A stretch of 64,000 nt of DNA from Ottelia alismoides (taxonomy: Eukaryota; Streptophyta; Magnoliopsida; Alismatales; Hydrocharitaceae), in NCBI GenBank assembly GCA_037367405.1, contig JAZKJV010010762.1, positions 372,001 through 436,000 on the forward strand, given 5' to 3'. Both the position numbers and the translations under genes were made by a program. Under the pieces are notes generated by a model, which saw only the letters and a list, made by a program, of their open reading frames with translations, searched no databases and had not been told where the DNA came from. This document shows, piece by piece, positions 1-13,076 of this stretch (position 1 is the stretch's first letter; every line of letters begins with the position of its first letter).

Positions 1-1181
1 CGAAGCCCATTCTTTAGAATAGTTCCACGACACATGTTGTACAGAGAATTACATAATGATATTTGTTGAGTGTATTCTATTGTTATATATGGGTATTTTT
101 GAAGATGTCGTAGTGATGATGGAAAAATATTATGTCTTAAATTTTGATAGTGATTTGTTAGATTGTTGACGTATGTTGTTATGCTTTTGCATTGTCCTCT
201 TAGGCAACTGCTAATTGAATGAGCATTTGCTACAACTTCATTAAATGGCAAACGAAATGATGTATGAATAGATTTTTGCATGTTTGTATGTGGACAAGTG
301 ATATTTGAACTACCGTGATGTTTGCACATGTTAGATGCACAATGGAAAATCCAGGGAGATGAGAGCGGGTGATAGACAGTTTTTTTCTATAGAACGAAAT
401 ATAACCTAATCAACAAGGGCATCGAACAAAACCAAGTTTTAATGAAAGAGCATGAGAAGAACCGAAATGAGGAAACTATTCATTCACCACATAAGGATGG
501 AATTTGATTGTGTCACAATTTAATAACAATTTGGTGCATAATGCACAAAGGATCAGATTTTATCACATTAGAAGATGTGAATGCATTTGCTTAAGTATGA
601 GGAATAAGTCCACTTGGAGATGGAACAAGACATTCGATGATGTGCAGTGTATTGTAGTTGCATGTATTGATTGCACCACCTCCATATGATACTTTTATAC
701 AAAATATAGAAAATTGTTGGTCATTGACATTTTCATGTTCTTAATCCTTATGTCGTTGAATCGTACCAATAGTACAATAACTAATCGCATCTACTCCTTA
801 ATGAGATATTATTTGTGTCGAGGAAGGGTATGATCACGAAGAGGTTTGTTAATTCGCTCGGAAGGGGGTTATTAGGGATTGAGAAAAGTGTGTATAACTG
901 TCGATTTGAACCAGAAACACTTATAGGATTCCCACGTGTTTAGAACAATTGTTTGGATAAAGGATAAGAAATAAGGTATGATAAGTAATAAGCAGAATTT
1001 ATTCCTTGTTTTTGTTAGCTTGGTTTGAGGGATAATGAAAGGATAAACATTGTATACAAAGACATGATGATTGATGTAAAATCATGATGTGGCCACTTAT
1101 CTTGAGATAGCTTATCTTGGGGAAAAAATTCCTTCTATCGTGAAATAAATGAATGTTGTTTAACATCCAAATATTAGAGTT
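1..1181. other. AT-rich spacer, no gene seen
   Basis: I see no coding region, RNA gene or bounded repeat here. The short open frames match no family I recognise and have no coding-like composition. Confidence 0.6.
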
Positions 1182-1184
1182 TTA

Positions 1185-1432
1185 GGGCCCGTTCGGTTCG
1201 GGAATAAGCAGGAATAAGGATTGTGAATAAGGAGAATAAGGGTCTATTCTTTGTTCGGTTGGAGAATAGGAATAAGGAGAATAAGGTGAAATAAAGGTGG
1301 GTGAGGTGGGATAAAGATAGGAATAAGAGTGAAATAAGATGTAATGAGGGGGAATAACCGTACCATAGGAAACCGTGTCGGATGGAGAATAGGCCCCTTA
1401 TTCCAGGGCCTATTCTCCAAACGAACATGCCC
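1185..1432. mobile_element. Tourist-type MITE (PIF/Harbinger-like)
   Basis: A 248-bp element with imperfect terminal inverted repeats: the left end reads GGGCCCGTTCGG, and the right end, read on the other strand, GGGCATGTTCG. It is flanked by TTA on both sides (1182-1184 and 1433-1435). A 3-bp TTA duplication with termini of this kind is typical of Tourist/PIF-Harbinger MITEs. The interior is made of degenerate GGAATAAG-type words and has no coding capacity. A partial second copy lies at 4126-4223. Confidence 0.75.
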
Positions 1433-1435
1433 TTA

Positions 1436-3384
1436 AGGAATTATGCAGCCCTAGGAAGGATAAAAAAAGGAGTAATAAAAAAAGGAGTATCTGGCATTCT
1501 TCAAGAACAAAATGTTAAGACGTGTGGAGAGGGCAGTCCTCGCAACTATGTATGATAAGCGAACTGAACATTTTCGTATCTGATTAGAGGTCGTTCGATA
1601 ATAATTCAAAAAATGTTCATTTTACACGTCCCTTTTGATAAAGTTTTTTTCCTTAAACCTTTCAGTTTTTCATATTTTTTGTGAATCTTTCATACATCTT
1701 TTTAGCGTTTTTCCAGTTATAATTTAGTATCGTTGGAATTCTATGCGAGCATACGTGTCTTGATTATTTTTACCTTCTTTCATTATTTCTAAGTAATTAA
1801 GAGAATCTACCAAATCTTGTAAGTTGTTCGACATTGTGATGCGTGATTGTATTCTTATGTTAAAAGGCATGATATAGAATGTTTATATCTTTTGCATTCT
1901 TCTCAATTCTTTTCATAAATGCATCATAGTAGTCATCATTTCCTTCGACAATTTCTGGTTTCATAAATGGCTTTGAAATGCAAATTCGCATGGTGGGATA
2001 TATATTATTTGAAGAATTCTATACGATTAGCCCAATAGGAATAGTTGTCGGTCCAACTTGAGATGTCTTGGAGATTGGGAATCCTATTGCAGTTGGAGCA
2101 GCAAGTGGCTACCATACCATGTATTTTGTACGAGCTTATTTATTTGCACGTGCTCTGATACCAAATGAGATGAAAACTAAAAATAAGAAGGGGATTGAAT
2201 TACTCAGCAAACGAAAACGACGTTAAAAAAATCAGATTTGAGAATGCTAAATGATTTCTACGTGGAAGTCCAAGCGAGTAAAAATCAAAATTTAGAACTC
2301 TTGTTTCAACTCTTGTCGAAGCATGTTTTTACTATACCAACATGCTTAATCAAGAGTAGTGAAATTATAATTACAAGTTCTTCCACTTTCTTGAATAAAT
2401 ACACGAGAAAATATTTTTCTCTTTCTCGTGAAGGAAGGGATACACACGTCTTGTACATCATCCTCATCGGCAATTTATAAAGATTGTTTTGGAAATGCTT
2501 CGTTGAGAATCAAAGTTGAAGCACACACAATGAAAGATAAATGAGAGCTCAAGGATCGACACAAGAGAGCTTGGTGAATTTGAAGCAATCAGAGCGAACA
2601 TATAGTATGTGTGAGTGCTAGAGAACGAGAATGTATTAAATAAAGAGTGAGTATGTGTCCTAGAATAAGGGAGAGGCATTCTCCTTGTATGATGATATTA
2701 AAGGACATGGTCATATTTACAAAGGGTCATTAAGCATCCAAAAGATGTGTTGAGTTGCTTGTATAAATGCCTAAGTGTCAAAAAAAATCTAAAATAGTCG
2801 ATTTGAAATATATAGTGATTGATTGAAAAAGGTTCAGTCAAGTAGTTTTGGTTAGCATTTGGCTCGATCTTATAATGTCCCTATATTGGTTGTTAACCAC
2901 AAGAATAAATAGCCGATTACATATAGAAATTGACCATATGTTATCAAAACAGTGGATCAAAGAAATGATAGATAGACCGAAATGATTAGAGGTGTTCAAT
3001 GGTTGGCTGCTTCATCAAGGAACAAGTCATTAGCCTTAACCAATCAACCAGTCGAAGGAATGAATTTTTTATGGGAAAATGTGTTTAATATTTGATTTTA
3101 TACTTTTAAATCTTTTACACAAATTGTATATAAACAAAATCAAATAATTTGATGTTTGTGTAGGGGTCTTCTTTGATTACTTTCGAACCCTTGTGCGAAT
3201 GTAGCATAGGCCTTATTTATGTTTGAGTTCTTATATCATGTATCATGCTTCCACTTACTTTCTTTAAGGGTGCTAATAACAACATGCTTAAAGGAATAGC
3301 CAAAGTGAAAAGATTTGTTTTTATAATTGAAAAGAATAACACGTCTTTTGATTTTTTCCAACATTATTTTTTTAGTAAAAGAAG
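1436..3384. other. AT-rich spacer, no gene seen
   Basis: Low-GC sequence with only short accidental open frames. I recognise no domain, tRNA or bounded repeat. Confidence 0.55.
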
Positions 3385-3834
3385 CCATAAGACATGTTGT
3401 GCTCCGTGGATCAAGATGTTGGCATGTGAACCATAGACATGTGCAGAGAATGACAGTAGCAGAAATGAAAATGCCAAGGTGGATGTGTGGTCATATATGG
3501 AAAGATCGAATTCAGAATGATGTGATTAAAAGGAAAGTTGGCATAGCTCTGATAAAGGATAAGATGAGTGAAAATAACTTAAGATGGTTTGACCATTTAC
3601 AAAGAAGGTCGGTTGATGTACTAGTTAGAAGATGTAAGATTTGAGATGTTGAGTTGGTTAAGAGAGGGCGAGGAAGGCCCAAGAAGCGTCGAAAAGAGGG
3701 TAACCGAAGATATCTTAGTTATTTGGATATAAACCTGAGAATGATCCAAAATATATATGAATGGAGGGGGGGGGGGAATTCATATAGTCGACCATACTTA
3801 ATTGTGGGAAAGGCTTTGTTGTTGTTGTTTTAGT
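3385..3834 (+). mobile_element. 3' fragment of an RTE-type LINE
   Basis: The plus-strand frame ending at 3644 carries the hallmark C-terminal tail of plant RTE-clade LINE proteins: HVQRMTVAEMKMPRWMCGH, then a KDRIQND-like stretch and LRWFDHLQRR. Past a TGA the same frame continues with RGRGRPKK and LSYLDINL, and ends in CGKGFVVVV, encoded by GTTGTTGTTG-like DNA. A TTG microsatellite tail is the usual 3' end of RTE elements. Everything upstream (reverse transcriptase, endonuclease) is absent, so this is a dead 5'-truncated copy. The left edge is approximate. Confidence 0.75.
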
Positions 3835-3835
3835 A

Positions 3836-4125
3836 ATTTAACCTCACGTGCCTTCATGAGGATGGATCCTCCTCCAACTTCCAATTTGGGTCTCCCTTCC
3901 TTTTTAGTTATTTTAATGACAACTCAAATATTTTGTAGTCATTTTCACAATATTTACACAGTTGGGATTGTGCTCCCCATCCAACGCAAAAGGTTAGGTC
4001 AAAAATTCTATATCTTATGGGTATAGTTGGAACTTATTCGAATCTCATCCTTTGTGCTCTCACAACCCAAATTAATCATCAGTTTTGACATCTAACGCAT
4101 AGTTCCTTTACCATTCTCATAAGGA
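3836..4125. other. Spacer between RTE fragment and MITE fragment
   Basis: No gene or bounded repeat recognised. Confidence 0.5.
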
Positions 4126-4223
4126 TGCGTTCGGTTCGGGAATAAGCAGGAATAAGGATGGGGAGTAAGAAGAATAAGAGTCTATTCTTTGTTCGGCTGG
4201 AGGATAGGAATAAGGAGAATAAA
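4126..4223. mobile_element. Partial Tourist MITE copy
   Basis: About 98 bp closely match the left part of the element at 1185-1432, including GCGTTCGGTTCGGGAATAAG and the GAATAAGGAGAATAA words. The right half and right terminal repeat are missing. It belongs to the same family and orientation as the first copy. Confidence 0.7.
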
Positions 4224-5322
4224 AGAACCCATCATAAGAGGGAAACATCCAAAATCTCTAAATATCATAAGGATGAAAATAAGACTCGTCAAAAACATCA
4301 TTTACCATCAGGTCTAGTTAGAAGAAGACCTAAATTTACTTGAATATTAAAATCCATGTCACTCCTAAAAATATAAACACGGAAACTTGAATAAAACATC
4401 CATTTAATAGAATTCTAAAAATAAAAAAATCATACTATATTTGTTATAAAAAAATAAATTTTAGTCAACATTCTTAATATGATTTCGGATTGTTCATGAA
4501 TAAGAAAGTTAACATTAATTAAATATTTAAAAACAAGAAGAGACAAATGTCATAAAGAAAATGAGTGAGGTAAAATATATCTAAATATGATGGCACTATT
4601 TAAATCCTCTTTCTACTATAGATGATAACTTTTATCGCTACTATAGATTTGCTAGCAACGCAATTATAGTGGATTGATTTTCTCAAGAACCAGTAACTCT
4701 GGGAAGAATTTTATATTATTTATTATTTTATTATCCTTTCCGATTTCAGAAATCCATTATGAATTTTCCATGTTCTTTATCTTCTCGTGTTCATGCTTCT
4801 ATTTGATCACATGTAATGTATATTTTTCATATGTTTTGCTTCTAACATTTATTCTTCCAGATGTCTCCCATTGTATATTTTTTATATGAATAAATATATA
4901 AAGAGAGATTTGGTCATGAAATATCATAGTGTAATTATGTCAAACAAAGAACAATGATGTTTCCTTTCTTTGCAATAATTATAATTATTCAAGTCTAATA
5001 TGTTTGGAATAAAAATTTATGTATTAATTCTACTAACAAGTTTTTCTAGATTATCTATAGTTTAGAGAATATTAAAATTTTAAACCACCAACAAACAAGT
5101 ATAAGAAAAAAATTGAATAACGTGGCCATCATTGTAGATTGATATACATGTCAATAAAAGAGAGAGAAGTCACATTTTTAAGGGATAAAATTTGACCAAA
5201 GGGCAAATAGATATCAATAGAGAAAACTTTGAAGGATTAATTAAATAGGTCTCGATTTCTTCTTTCAATAAATAGGGAATATTGGTAATAGTATTGAAGA
5301 AGGGAGGGTTGAGTATCCCTAA
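4224..5322. other. AT-rich spacer, no gene seen
   Basis: Long AT-rich stretch with scattered short open frames and no recognisable product. It ends at the putative LINE target-site copy ATCCCTAA (5315-5322). Confidence 0.5.
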
Positions 5323-8300
5323 ATCACATGGATTCACGAAAGATCTCCCAAGTAGGGGCAAACCGCTGAAATCTTCCCTCATCGAGACTTGCAGCCGCTT
5401 CATGTTCACGCGAGCGATCATGGGTCTACTGATCCCGGATGTTTGGTGCAAGGTGTCTGCAGCCGGAGGGAGGTGAGGGAAGCCTCTCTCCAAGTCCTGG
5501 AAGGGAGGGGGATACCATCTGGAAGGAGGGGGGAGGCCGGCTCAGATTGCAATTGTCCAGAATGTGGAGGAGATCCCACTTGGAGGGAGGACGCCGCCAG
5601 GCGGGGTTGGCAGGCATGAAGGAAAGCAGCTGGAGGGAAGGGGGGCAGGGGGGGCACCTCCTATCTTGAGGGGGAGGAGGGAGCCCCCCGGAAGAGCTCG
5701 AATGTAGGCAGGAGTAAAGAGGAGGGCTTGGTGAGGGTGGTGCAACCATGTACCCTTAGGAAGATCTCTTCAGTTGCCAAATGAAGCTACTATCCTGGAA
5801 CGTAAGGGGTCTTGGCCGACCCGAAAAGCGCATGGGAGATGGAAATCTTATCCGTGAGGCAAATGCGGATATCTTCTTGCTGCAAGAAACAAAACTATCT
5901 CATAGGTTGGCAGAGGTTGGTCGCGATCTAGGCTTTGGGAGTTTTTTTTGAAGTAGCGGAGATGGAGGCACAAGGTGCAGCGGATGGTTTGATCACAGGG
6001 TGGAGGAAAGAAGCTTTTGAGGCGGTTGCAGATTGGAGGTCCAGTTTCTCTCTCTCGATTCGCCTCAGGCGTTGGACAGACGGTTCTGTCTTTACGGTGA
6101 CGAATGTCTATGGGCCCCGTGATAACGGGAGGGGTTCTTTAGCAGCATACTTGACGCAGATGTACGATGGTCATATTGATGAGGTGTGGTTTATGGGGGG
6201 AGATCTCAATCTTACATTGTTGCTGAATGATCGTCCACGAAGGGGGGCGGGATGGATGTTGGTTCAGCGGAGTTTCTGGAGATGGCAAATACTTTGGGGT
6301 TAACAATTGTCGATGCAACAGGTTGTTCTTTTACGTGGCGAAATGCGAGGTCAAGATCGAGGTTGGACAGATTCTTGCTATCCATTGAGGGGGTAGAGAG
6401 GTTTCCACTTTCACAGGCTTGGGCTCTTCCACGGACTCACTCTGATCACACGCCTATTCTATGGTCGTCAAGTGAGGAGGAAAGACGAAGGTTATTCTTT
6501 CGCTTTGAGCGGTCCTGGATGGTGGAAGATGGTTTCAAGGAGTTGGTGACAGAGCAGTGGAGGAAGTGGATTCCGGTGGGGTCGGCTATTAGTCGGTTGG
6601 CGGCTAAACTGGGACTGTTCAAGACATTCCTTAAAGAGTATGGAAGAGATGTGAGAATGGAAAGAAGGGAAAAGAGAAGGGAAAAGAGAGGCAAGGCACA
6701 TGAAGGTTTGGTTCGTCTAGATGGCATTGAAGATCTCATAGGTTTAGACCAGGAGGAGATGGCAGAGAGATCCAGGCTTTTGGAGGAGATTTTGATGGAG
6801 GATCGGAAAGAAGAGGTGGAGTGGAGACAGAAGTCTAGACATAAATGGCTGAAAGAGGGAGATGCTAATACCAGATTTTTTCACACTATGGCGTCTGGTA
6901 GAAGGAGAAAGAACCATATTCATGAACTCGATGTGGGGGGGGGGGGGGTAGAGGCTTGTCGATGAAGCACAGATTGGTAATGAACTGAGAGGGCATTTTG
7001 TGGAGACGTCACGGAGAAGGCAAGGGGATGGGTATGGGTGGCTGGGGAAGGGGGTGAAGACTTTAACACCGGGGAAGGTAGAGGAGCTGGTAACACCGTT
7101 TTCAGAGTGCGAGGTGAAGAAAGCAGTTTGTGGACTAAATGTAGATGGGGCACCGGGGCCAGACGGATTTCCGATCTTCTTTTACATAGAGTTTTGGGAA
7201 CTTCTGAAGGGTGAGATCTTAGAGGTGCTTGAAGAGTTCAGAGAAGGAAATAGGAGTTTCGAGAAGCTTAACATGGCAATGTTATTTTTGCTTCCAAAGA
7301 AAGATCACCCCACGGGAGTTGAAGATTTCAGACCGATTGCACTTTCGAATGGGATTTACCTAATTGTGGCAAAGGTGTTGGCAAATAGGCTCAAGGGAAT
7401 CATGGACTCTATTAACTTGGAGGGTCAGTCCGCGTTTATTCCGGGAGGACAAATGACGGATGGACTGGTCTTGGCGTTAGAGATTTGCTTAGAATGGAAA
7501 CGCAGAGGTACAAAGGGGGTGTTGTGGAAGATAGATTTTGCCAAAGCTTATGATTGTGTGGACTGGAGCTTCCTATGGTCGTCGTTGAGGAGAAGATGAT
7601 TCACAGATTGCTGGATTGCATGGATGAAAAGATGTATCACTACGTCTTCCTTCTCGGTCTTAGTGAATGGTCAGCCAAAAGGTGGTTTTTTTCAGCCGCG
7701 GAGAGGTGTACGACAGGGATGTCCTTTAGCGCCCATGCTTTTTTTTTCTGGTGGCGGATGCGTTGACAGTCCTGTTCAGACAAGCAATTGATGGAGGATG
7801 GTGTGAGGGCTTTCATCTTGAAGGCATCTCGATACCGCTACTGCAATACGCGGATGACACAGTACTATTTCTTGGTGGTTCGGATGAGATGAGCGATAGA
7901 GCGGTGCAGTTGTTGGACATCTTTAGTAGTCTCTCTGGGCTAGAGATAAATGTGCAGAAGTTGGTGGTTATCACTTTTGGGTTTCAGAATGAAGATCGGA
8001 CGAGGGTAGCTGAGTTGCTTGGTTGTCTACTGAGTGACCTATCGATCTCTTACCTTGACCTTCCATTAGTCGCGGGAAAACTCAGAGCTACTGATTGGGA
8101 TGCGGTCATCAAGAAGATTGAGATGAGATTGGTCGGGTGGAAGGCGATTACTTTGTCGAAGGGTGGGAAGCTGATTCTGCCGAAGCATGTTGATTCTGCT
8201 GAAGCATGTTCTATCAACCATTCCCGTGTTCTTTTTTCAACTAGGCTGATGCCAGTAGGAGTGAGAAGGAAGATTGAAAAGCTGATGAGAAGATTTTTCT

Positions 8301-9448
8301 GGTTAGACGGGAAACAGCAGAAGCCGGGTGTGCATATGGTGGCTTGGGAGGAATTAACGAGAACCTGTAAGCATGGGGGTCTAGGAGTCCGAGACCTGAA
8401 TTGCATGAACATGGCATTACTGGGAAAGTGGGTGTTGCGTATTTTTGAGGCCCATCTGTGGATCTTGTCACTAGATTGCTGAGAAAGATTTACAAGGTGA
8501 AAGGGGTCTTGGAAGCGGGGGCTTTCGGTTTGAGTCAACCCCTTTGGAAAGGGGTGCGAGAGGTATTACCTCTTATTTCGCATAGACTGGCACCGAAAAT
8601 TGGGGATGGGAGAGGCTTCAGGTTTTGGAGGGATGATTGGAAGGGGGAAGGCCCTTTCAAGACGCAATTTTTTAGAATTTTTGCTTTGTCAACGTCAAAG
8701 GAGGCCACATTAAGGGAGTTGGCTCAATCAGGTGAGTGGAGACCAGGTTTTACTACGATCCTATCATATAGAAGAAGGGAGGAGTTGGTTAGACTAATGG
8801 TTGCGGCTTCAACCCCGGATGACTTCTCCCAGATCAGAGACCATTACGTACGGACATGTACTAAATTCTCTGTCAAACATTTATATGGTGAGCTGAGAAA
8901 TGGAGAAGAAGGACAAGATATGGACTTGTTTCAGGATATGAAGATTACTTGGGCAAGCAGGATCCCGAATAGGATAAAAGTTTTCCTTTGGTTCTTGAGG
9001 AGAGACAAGTTAATGGACAAGGTAAGGAGGGCGGGGTTTTTGAATCTTCAGGATGTGATGTGTGACAGGTGCGGGGAGCACGTTGAAAATTCAGAGCATC
9101 TCTTCCACACTTGTTGGACCTCGGTGAAGGTCTGGAGACAAGTGGCGATTCAATGGGTATATGTGGGTGGTTTTTCGAGATTCTGGGAAGAGGTAAGGAA
9201 AGTAGGAGGCAGTTCATCTGATGATGTGGCAAAACCTTTTGCGGCACTATGGGCAATTTGGCAGGCAAGAAATGAACTCATTTTTAAAAATCAGAGGTTT
9301 TATCCTAAAAATGTTGTCTCTCATTGTAAGGCTCTCTTGTGTTTCTGGGAGTCAAGTTAAATCATGATGTACTACTTCTTTTGATATGATATAAATATTG
9401 TGCGGTGACTACCAACTCGGGAGATCACCCTCTATTTCATCAAAAAAA
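5323..9448 (+). mobile_element. 5'-truncated L1-type LINE retrotransposon
   Basis: A non-LTR retrotransposon of the plant L1 clade. The recognisable body is ORF2, from 5781 to the stop near 9360. It is followed by a short 3' untranslated region and an A8 tail (9442-9449). ATCCCTAA occurs right after the tail (9449-9456) and upstream at 5315-5322, a plausible target-site duplication that would put the 5' end near 5323. The 5323-5780 stretch is purine-rich (GGAGGG-type) and may be the tail of ORF1 or the linker; no full ORF1 is present. The element is broken by several frame changes and is not functional as read. Confidence 0.8.
5781..9360 (+). pseudogene. LINE ORF2 (endonuclease, reverse transcriptase, zinc-knuckle tail), frameshifted
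   Basis: The ATG at 5781 opens an apurinic-type endonuclease domain: LLSWNVRGLGRPEKR, then LLQETKL, then GGDLNL (6199-6216), and SDHTPILW near 6440-6465. The reverse transcriptase follows: APGPDGFP (about 7150), LPKKDHP, DFRPIALSNGIYLIVAK, FAKAYDCVDW, then the catalytic YADDTVLF (about 7848). The C-terminal zinc-binding reverse-transcriptase region (RIPNRIKVFLWFLRR, then CDRCGEHVENSEHLFHTC) lies at about 8960-9115. Reading requires at least five frame changes, several at homopolymers: T8 at 5942, the G run at 6242, G14 at 6935 and T9 at 7739. On family knowledge the protein would nick target DNA and prime reverse transcription there. As read it cannot be made. Confidence 0.85.
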
Positions 9449-9456
9449 ATCCCTAA

Positions 9457-9972
9457 TCTTTACACTCACGTTTACTATAATATTGAGGATACTTATCCAA
9501 ATCAAGTATTTAACCATGTTTGGCTCTCCGACATCCATAACGAAAATCACTCAAAATCAAAATTACTTCCTTGTTAGTCTCACAAATTCATTTACAATTT
9601 CTTTTTGCAATGATTGTTAATCATCTCTCTTCATTGCTAAAGAATATCACTATTCACTCTTAAGAAGATTCTTTGTCTAGTCGGACAACTTTTGATTGAT
9701 ATATAGTTGCATCTGAAATCATCCGTGATTGGGTTATAAATATGACAAAAGGAACTATATTGTTTAAAAAGCCTCTAACTATTTGGAATGGACGTCTTGA
9801 CAACGGAGACAAGGGGGGCACGAGGGGGCTTGGTCCCCGGTCTCCAATTAATTCTTTACCTATATTATATTATTATTATATTATTATAGAATATGATTTA
9901 TATGTAAAATAGTTAACTATAAACAATAAGTTGTATATAATGACCGCTCCATCTCCCATTTACAACTTGTAT
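9457..9972. other. Spacer with a G-rich repeat edge
   Basis: No gene seen. A short G/C-run segment (9795-9850, GGGGGGCACGAGGGGG) looks like the edge of a decayed transposon, but I could not bound it. Confidence 0.4.
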
Positions 9973-10459
9973 AGATGCAGATATATATGTATTTGATCCG
10001 TCATCGTATCCATATCATACAAATTTTTGACATCTGTATCTGCATCTGGTTTCAAATGGATACAGATACCGATATCATATTCATATCAACAAAAAACTAT
10101 ATTCATATCCGCATATACATCTATATATATATATATGTACATTTATTTTTAACTTTATATAATATAATTGTGTACCTTCTTTTACCATATTTAGTATAAT
10201 TGTTATGATAAAAGCACATTTAGAATATTTATCATTTGTATCCCATCAAAGATATGTATATTTAAGCTAATATATAGATTATTTATAATATTATTCCTAT
10301 GCGACTGATATCCACTTTATATCGATATCCATTTTTTACGGATATGGTAATATATTTTTCATCTATCAATATCTTTATATGCATCGCATTCATATTTAAA
10401 AACAGATAAGGATATGTGAACACCTATATTCATATCAGTATCCATCTATCTGCATCCTT
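9973..10459. mobile_element. Possible hAT-type MITE rich in GATAC/ATATCC words
   Basis: The left end reads TAGATGCAGATA, and the right end, on the other strand, TAAGGATGCAGATA. The interior is made of degenerate GGATACAGATAC/ATATCCAT words, the same style as the well-bounded hAT MITE at 41264-41771. I could not find a convincing 8-bp target duplication, so the borders are tentative. Confidence 0.4.
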
Positions 10460-13076
10460 AATCCCTCCCATCTCCCAATAAAGAATCATAATATGACATG
10501 GATGCAATAGTCTAATTATCAATATATGTAAGTTTTACGTAACTACATGTTACACGTAATCCTAACAACAAAATAACTATATAGTGATCTTTTTTAATTC
10601 ATCACCATAACATCCCTTTTAAAATATTCAATGACATGTATTATTTCATTGTGAAATGATCTTTTTTGAGCCATAAATTAAATGTTGAGGGCCAGTATGC
10701 TATAAAGTACAAAAATGAGAGGGTAAACAATTGAGATGGAATACATGAGTATAAAAAAAATCTGAACCAATCAGTAATCTGACATATTGGATTGATCTGG
10801 ATTCAGATATTTGATCGATTGGGTTGGATTGGAAAAAGTTAAAATCCATTAAGGTTGGACTGGACATGGATTAAGCTAAAATTCGATCCAATCCAATCCA
10901 TGTGCACCCCCGATATGCAATATTACAAGAAATGGGTACATATATATGTATCTCCTTTACATTCATACCCCAGGAACAATATAATATTACTTTTTAAAAA
11001 TCTTAGTTTTAATGGTATAACTTAACTCTGTGTTAAAGAAAGTGTATTTTGATTTGAAGAATTCTGTAACGATCTTTTTGCCAATACAACATGTGTTGGG
11101 ATATTTATGTGAAACACTAAGTTTACTAGGATATCTTTGTGAAATACACTTGTAAATACATTTGAATAATTACAATGAGAAACAATAACAAAGATAAATT
11201 ATATATGTAGTCTCAATAATTTAGCCCCCCTCCCCCCCCAAGTAGAAATTCTTGGCTTCGTCCCTATTGACAATTATTCTTGTATCCTTAAATTTTTGTA
11301 TTTATCAATTGGATTTTTCTCTTAGTTAAATCAGCAAAATTTCCATAAATATTTTCAAATAGTTACATCTTTATTATGCTACTAGCAAATGTTATTGAAA
11401 AGAAGGCCTTTTCTTTCACTTTGTTTTTTTTAGCTCAATAAAGCAACTACTGAACATTTCTTTTATCCTTATACTAATAAACAAAAAGATGTAAAATATC
11501 TAAACTTATAATTTGTGGACGATGGTGTGGAATCAATATGGTTTTCTTGCTCATTGCAATCGCAATATCTCACTCGAAAAAATTAATATTACATGCAATG
11601 TTCTTCAAACAAAAAGATAGAAATTTTCTCAATAAGCAACCCCAATTAATACTAAGGTTTTATCATGGAATCCTTCTGCATAAACATCATAGTCTAAGTA
11701 TCCCAACTCGAGATTCCAATGTATCAAGTCTCGAGTCCTCTCCACTAATTAGGCTACTTAAACATGCAACCCAACCACATTACAACATCAATCTAATAAG
11801 ACTAAAGTGAACTTCACTTCCTCCTAAGGAAGACAAGCTTTAACTGGGCATCCTTACAATATATTAAATTACAAGACTCCCATAAAAACCTCAAATAAAA
11901 TATATACATTATAATACGAGTTATACGAGTTATGAAAACAATCTTGTCTATCTAAGAGCACATCCGTAAGACGATTGATAGATCTTCAATAGCTTAATAA
12001 TGAAACACGAAGTTGAAATCATCTTCAAAACGTTCTCCCAAAGAATGGAAGTGTTTATAGTGAATGGAACTAATTTTAATACTTGGAGATGTTTCTCTAA
12101 ACTTGGATGACAATGTGTACTGTGTGGCCTTGTTTATATGCTTTGCATGTCCAAGTATTTGTTTATTAGATATTAAAGTTGGCAATATTTAAGAATTAAT
12201 CATCTGATTTTTTTTAGTTGACTGAAAATGAAATGATTTGCCTGAAAAATATTCGAGGTTTTGTAAACTTCCAACACAAAAATGAGATTAAATGACTCAA
12301 GCAAAAGGTCTTCAACTTGTATTTGAGCTTGATATTTCTTCCTATTGAGATTGAGCTCCTCACTTGAATTGGAAATCCATTTTTCATCTTGAACTCCGTC
12401 TTTGGGCTTGAACTTCTTCTTCTTCCCTTTTGCTCGAGAATCCAATCTTGATCTCTTTAACCTCATTACAAACCAATAAATCCAAGTTTTTTTTTATCGT
12501 CAATGCATGCTCATAGACGAGCCAACTAATGTTCTCATGTTTCTTGAAGATCCTCTCGAGGTTCAAAAATTCTCATGAGATGCATATATTCACTTTCCGC
12601 TCAACTCTACATCAACTTTAGCAAGTTTGAATGTTTTTGCCTTATTTTAAAAGATTCTTTAATAATGACATGTGTTTCAATGAAGGATTTTTCCAATGCA
12701 ATACATGGTCTTCAAGCTTGCCCCCTCTGAGTTTTCCACTTTATGGACCCTTATTGTTGATAACTTAAAAAAATGGTATGTTTACACTTATGCACCTTTG
12801 AGCTTTACCAATAACACTTGTGCCTTGTCTTTTTTAGAAATTCATGTATGCCCGTGTATTCTTGCATTCTTAAGAGTGGTTCCCTTCCGTTACTCGGTTG
12901 TCTGTGATATAAATGAGACCATGATTTGTTTTAACCAAAATATGCTTACATTCTTAAGTTGTGGAGGGGGTCGGGTTGCAATCATTTTTCCTAACTCGAA
13001 ACAACCCCTCCCCCCCCCCCCCCCACACACACACACAAATCGCCATCCTTCTCCTCCTCTCCAACCCCTCTCAGAA
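10460..13076. other. AT-rich spacer with decayed repeat pieces
   Basis: No supported gene. A stretch ending in GATCCAATCCAATCC followed by GTGCACCCCC (about 10880-10912) resembles one terminus of a hAT-type MITE. A CCCCCCTCCCCCCC run followed by GGCTTCGTCCCT (11225-11264) resembles one end of another decayed element. In both cases the matching end was not found. Short minus-strand frames at 12200-12566 are lysine-rich and unrecognised. Confidence 0.4.

Noticed and set aside
5389..5749. Cluster of overlapping ORFs on both strands
   Set aside because: All arise from one GGAGGG-rich stretch at the 5' end of the LINE. No domain was seen.
9795..11270. A bounded element between the G-run at 9795 and the C-run at 11225
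   Set aside because: The ends resemble transposon edges in style only; I found neither matching termini nor a duplication.
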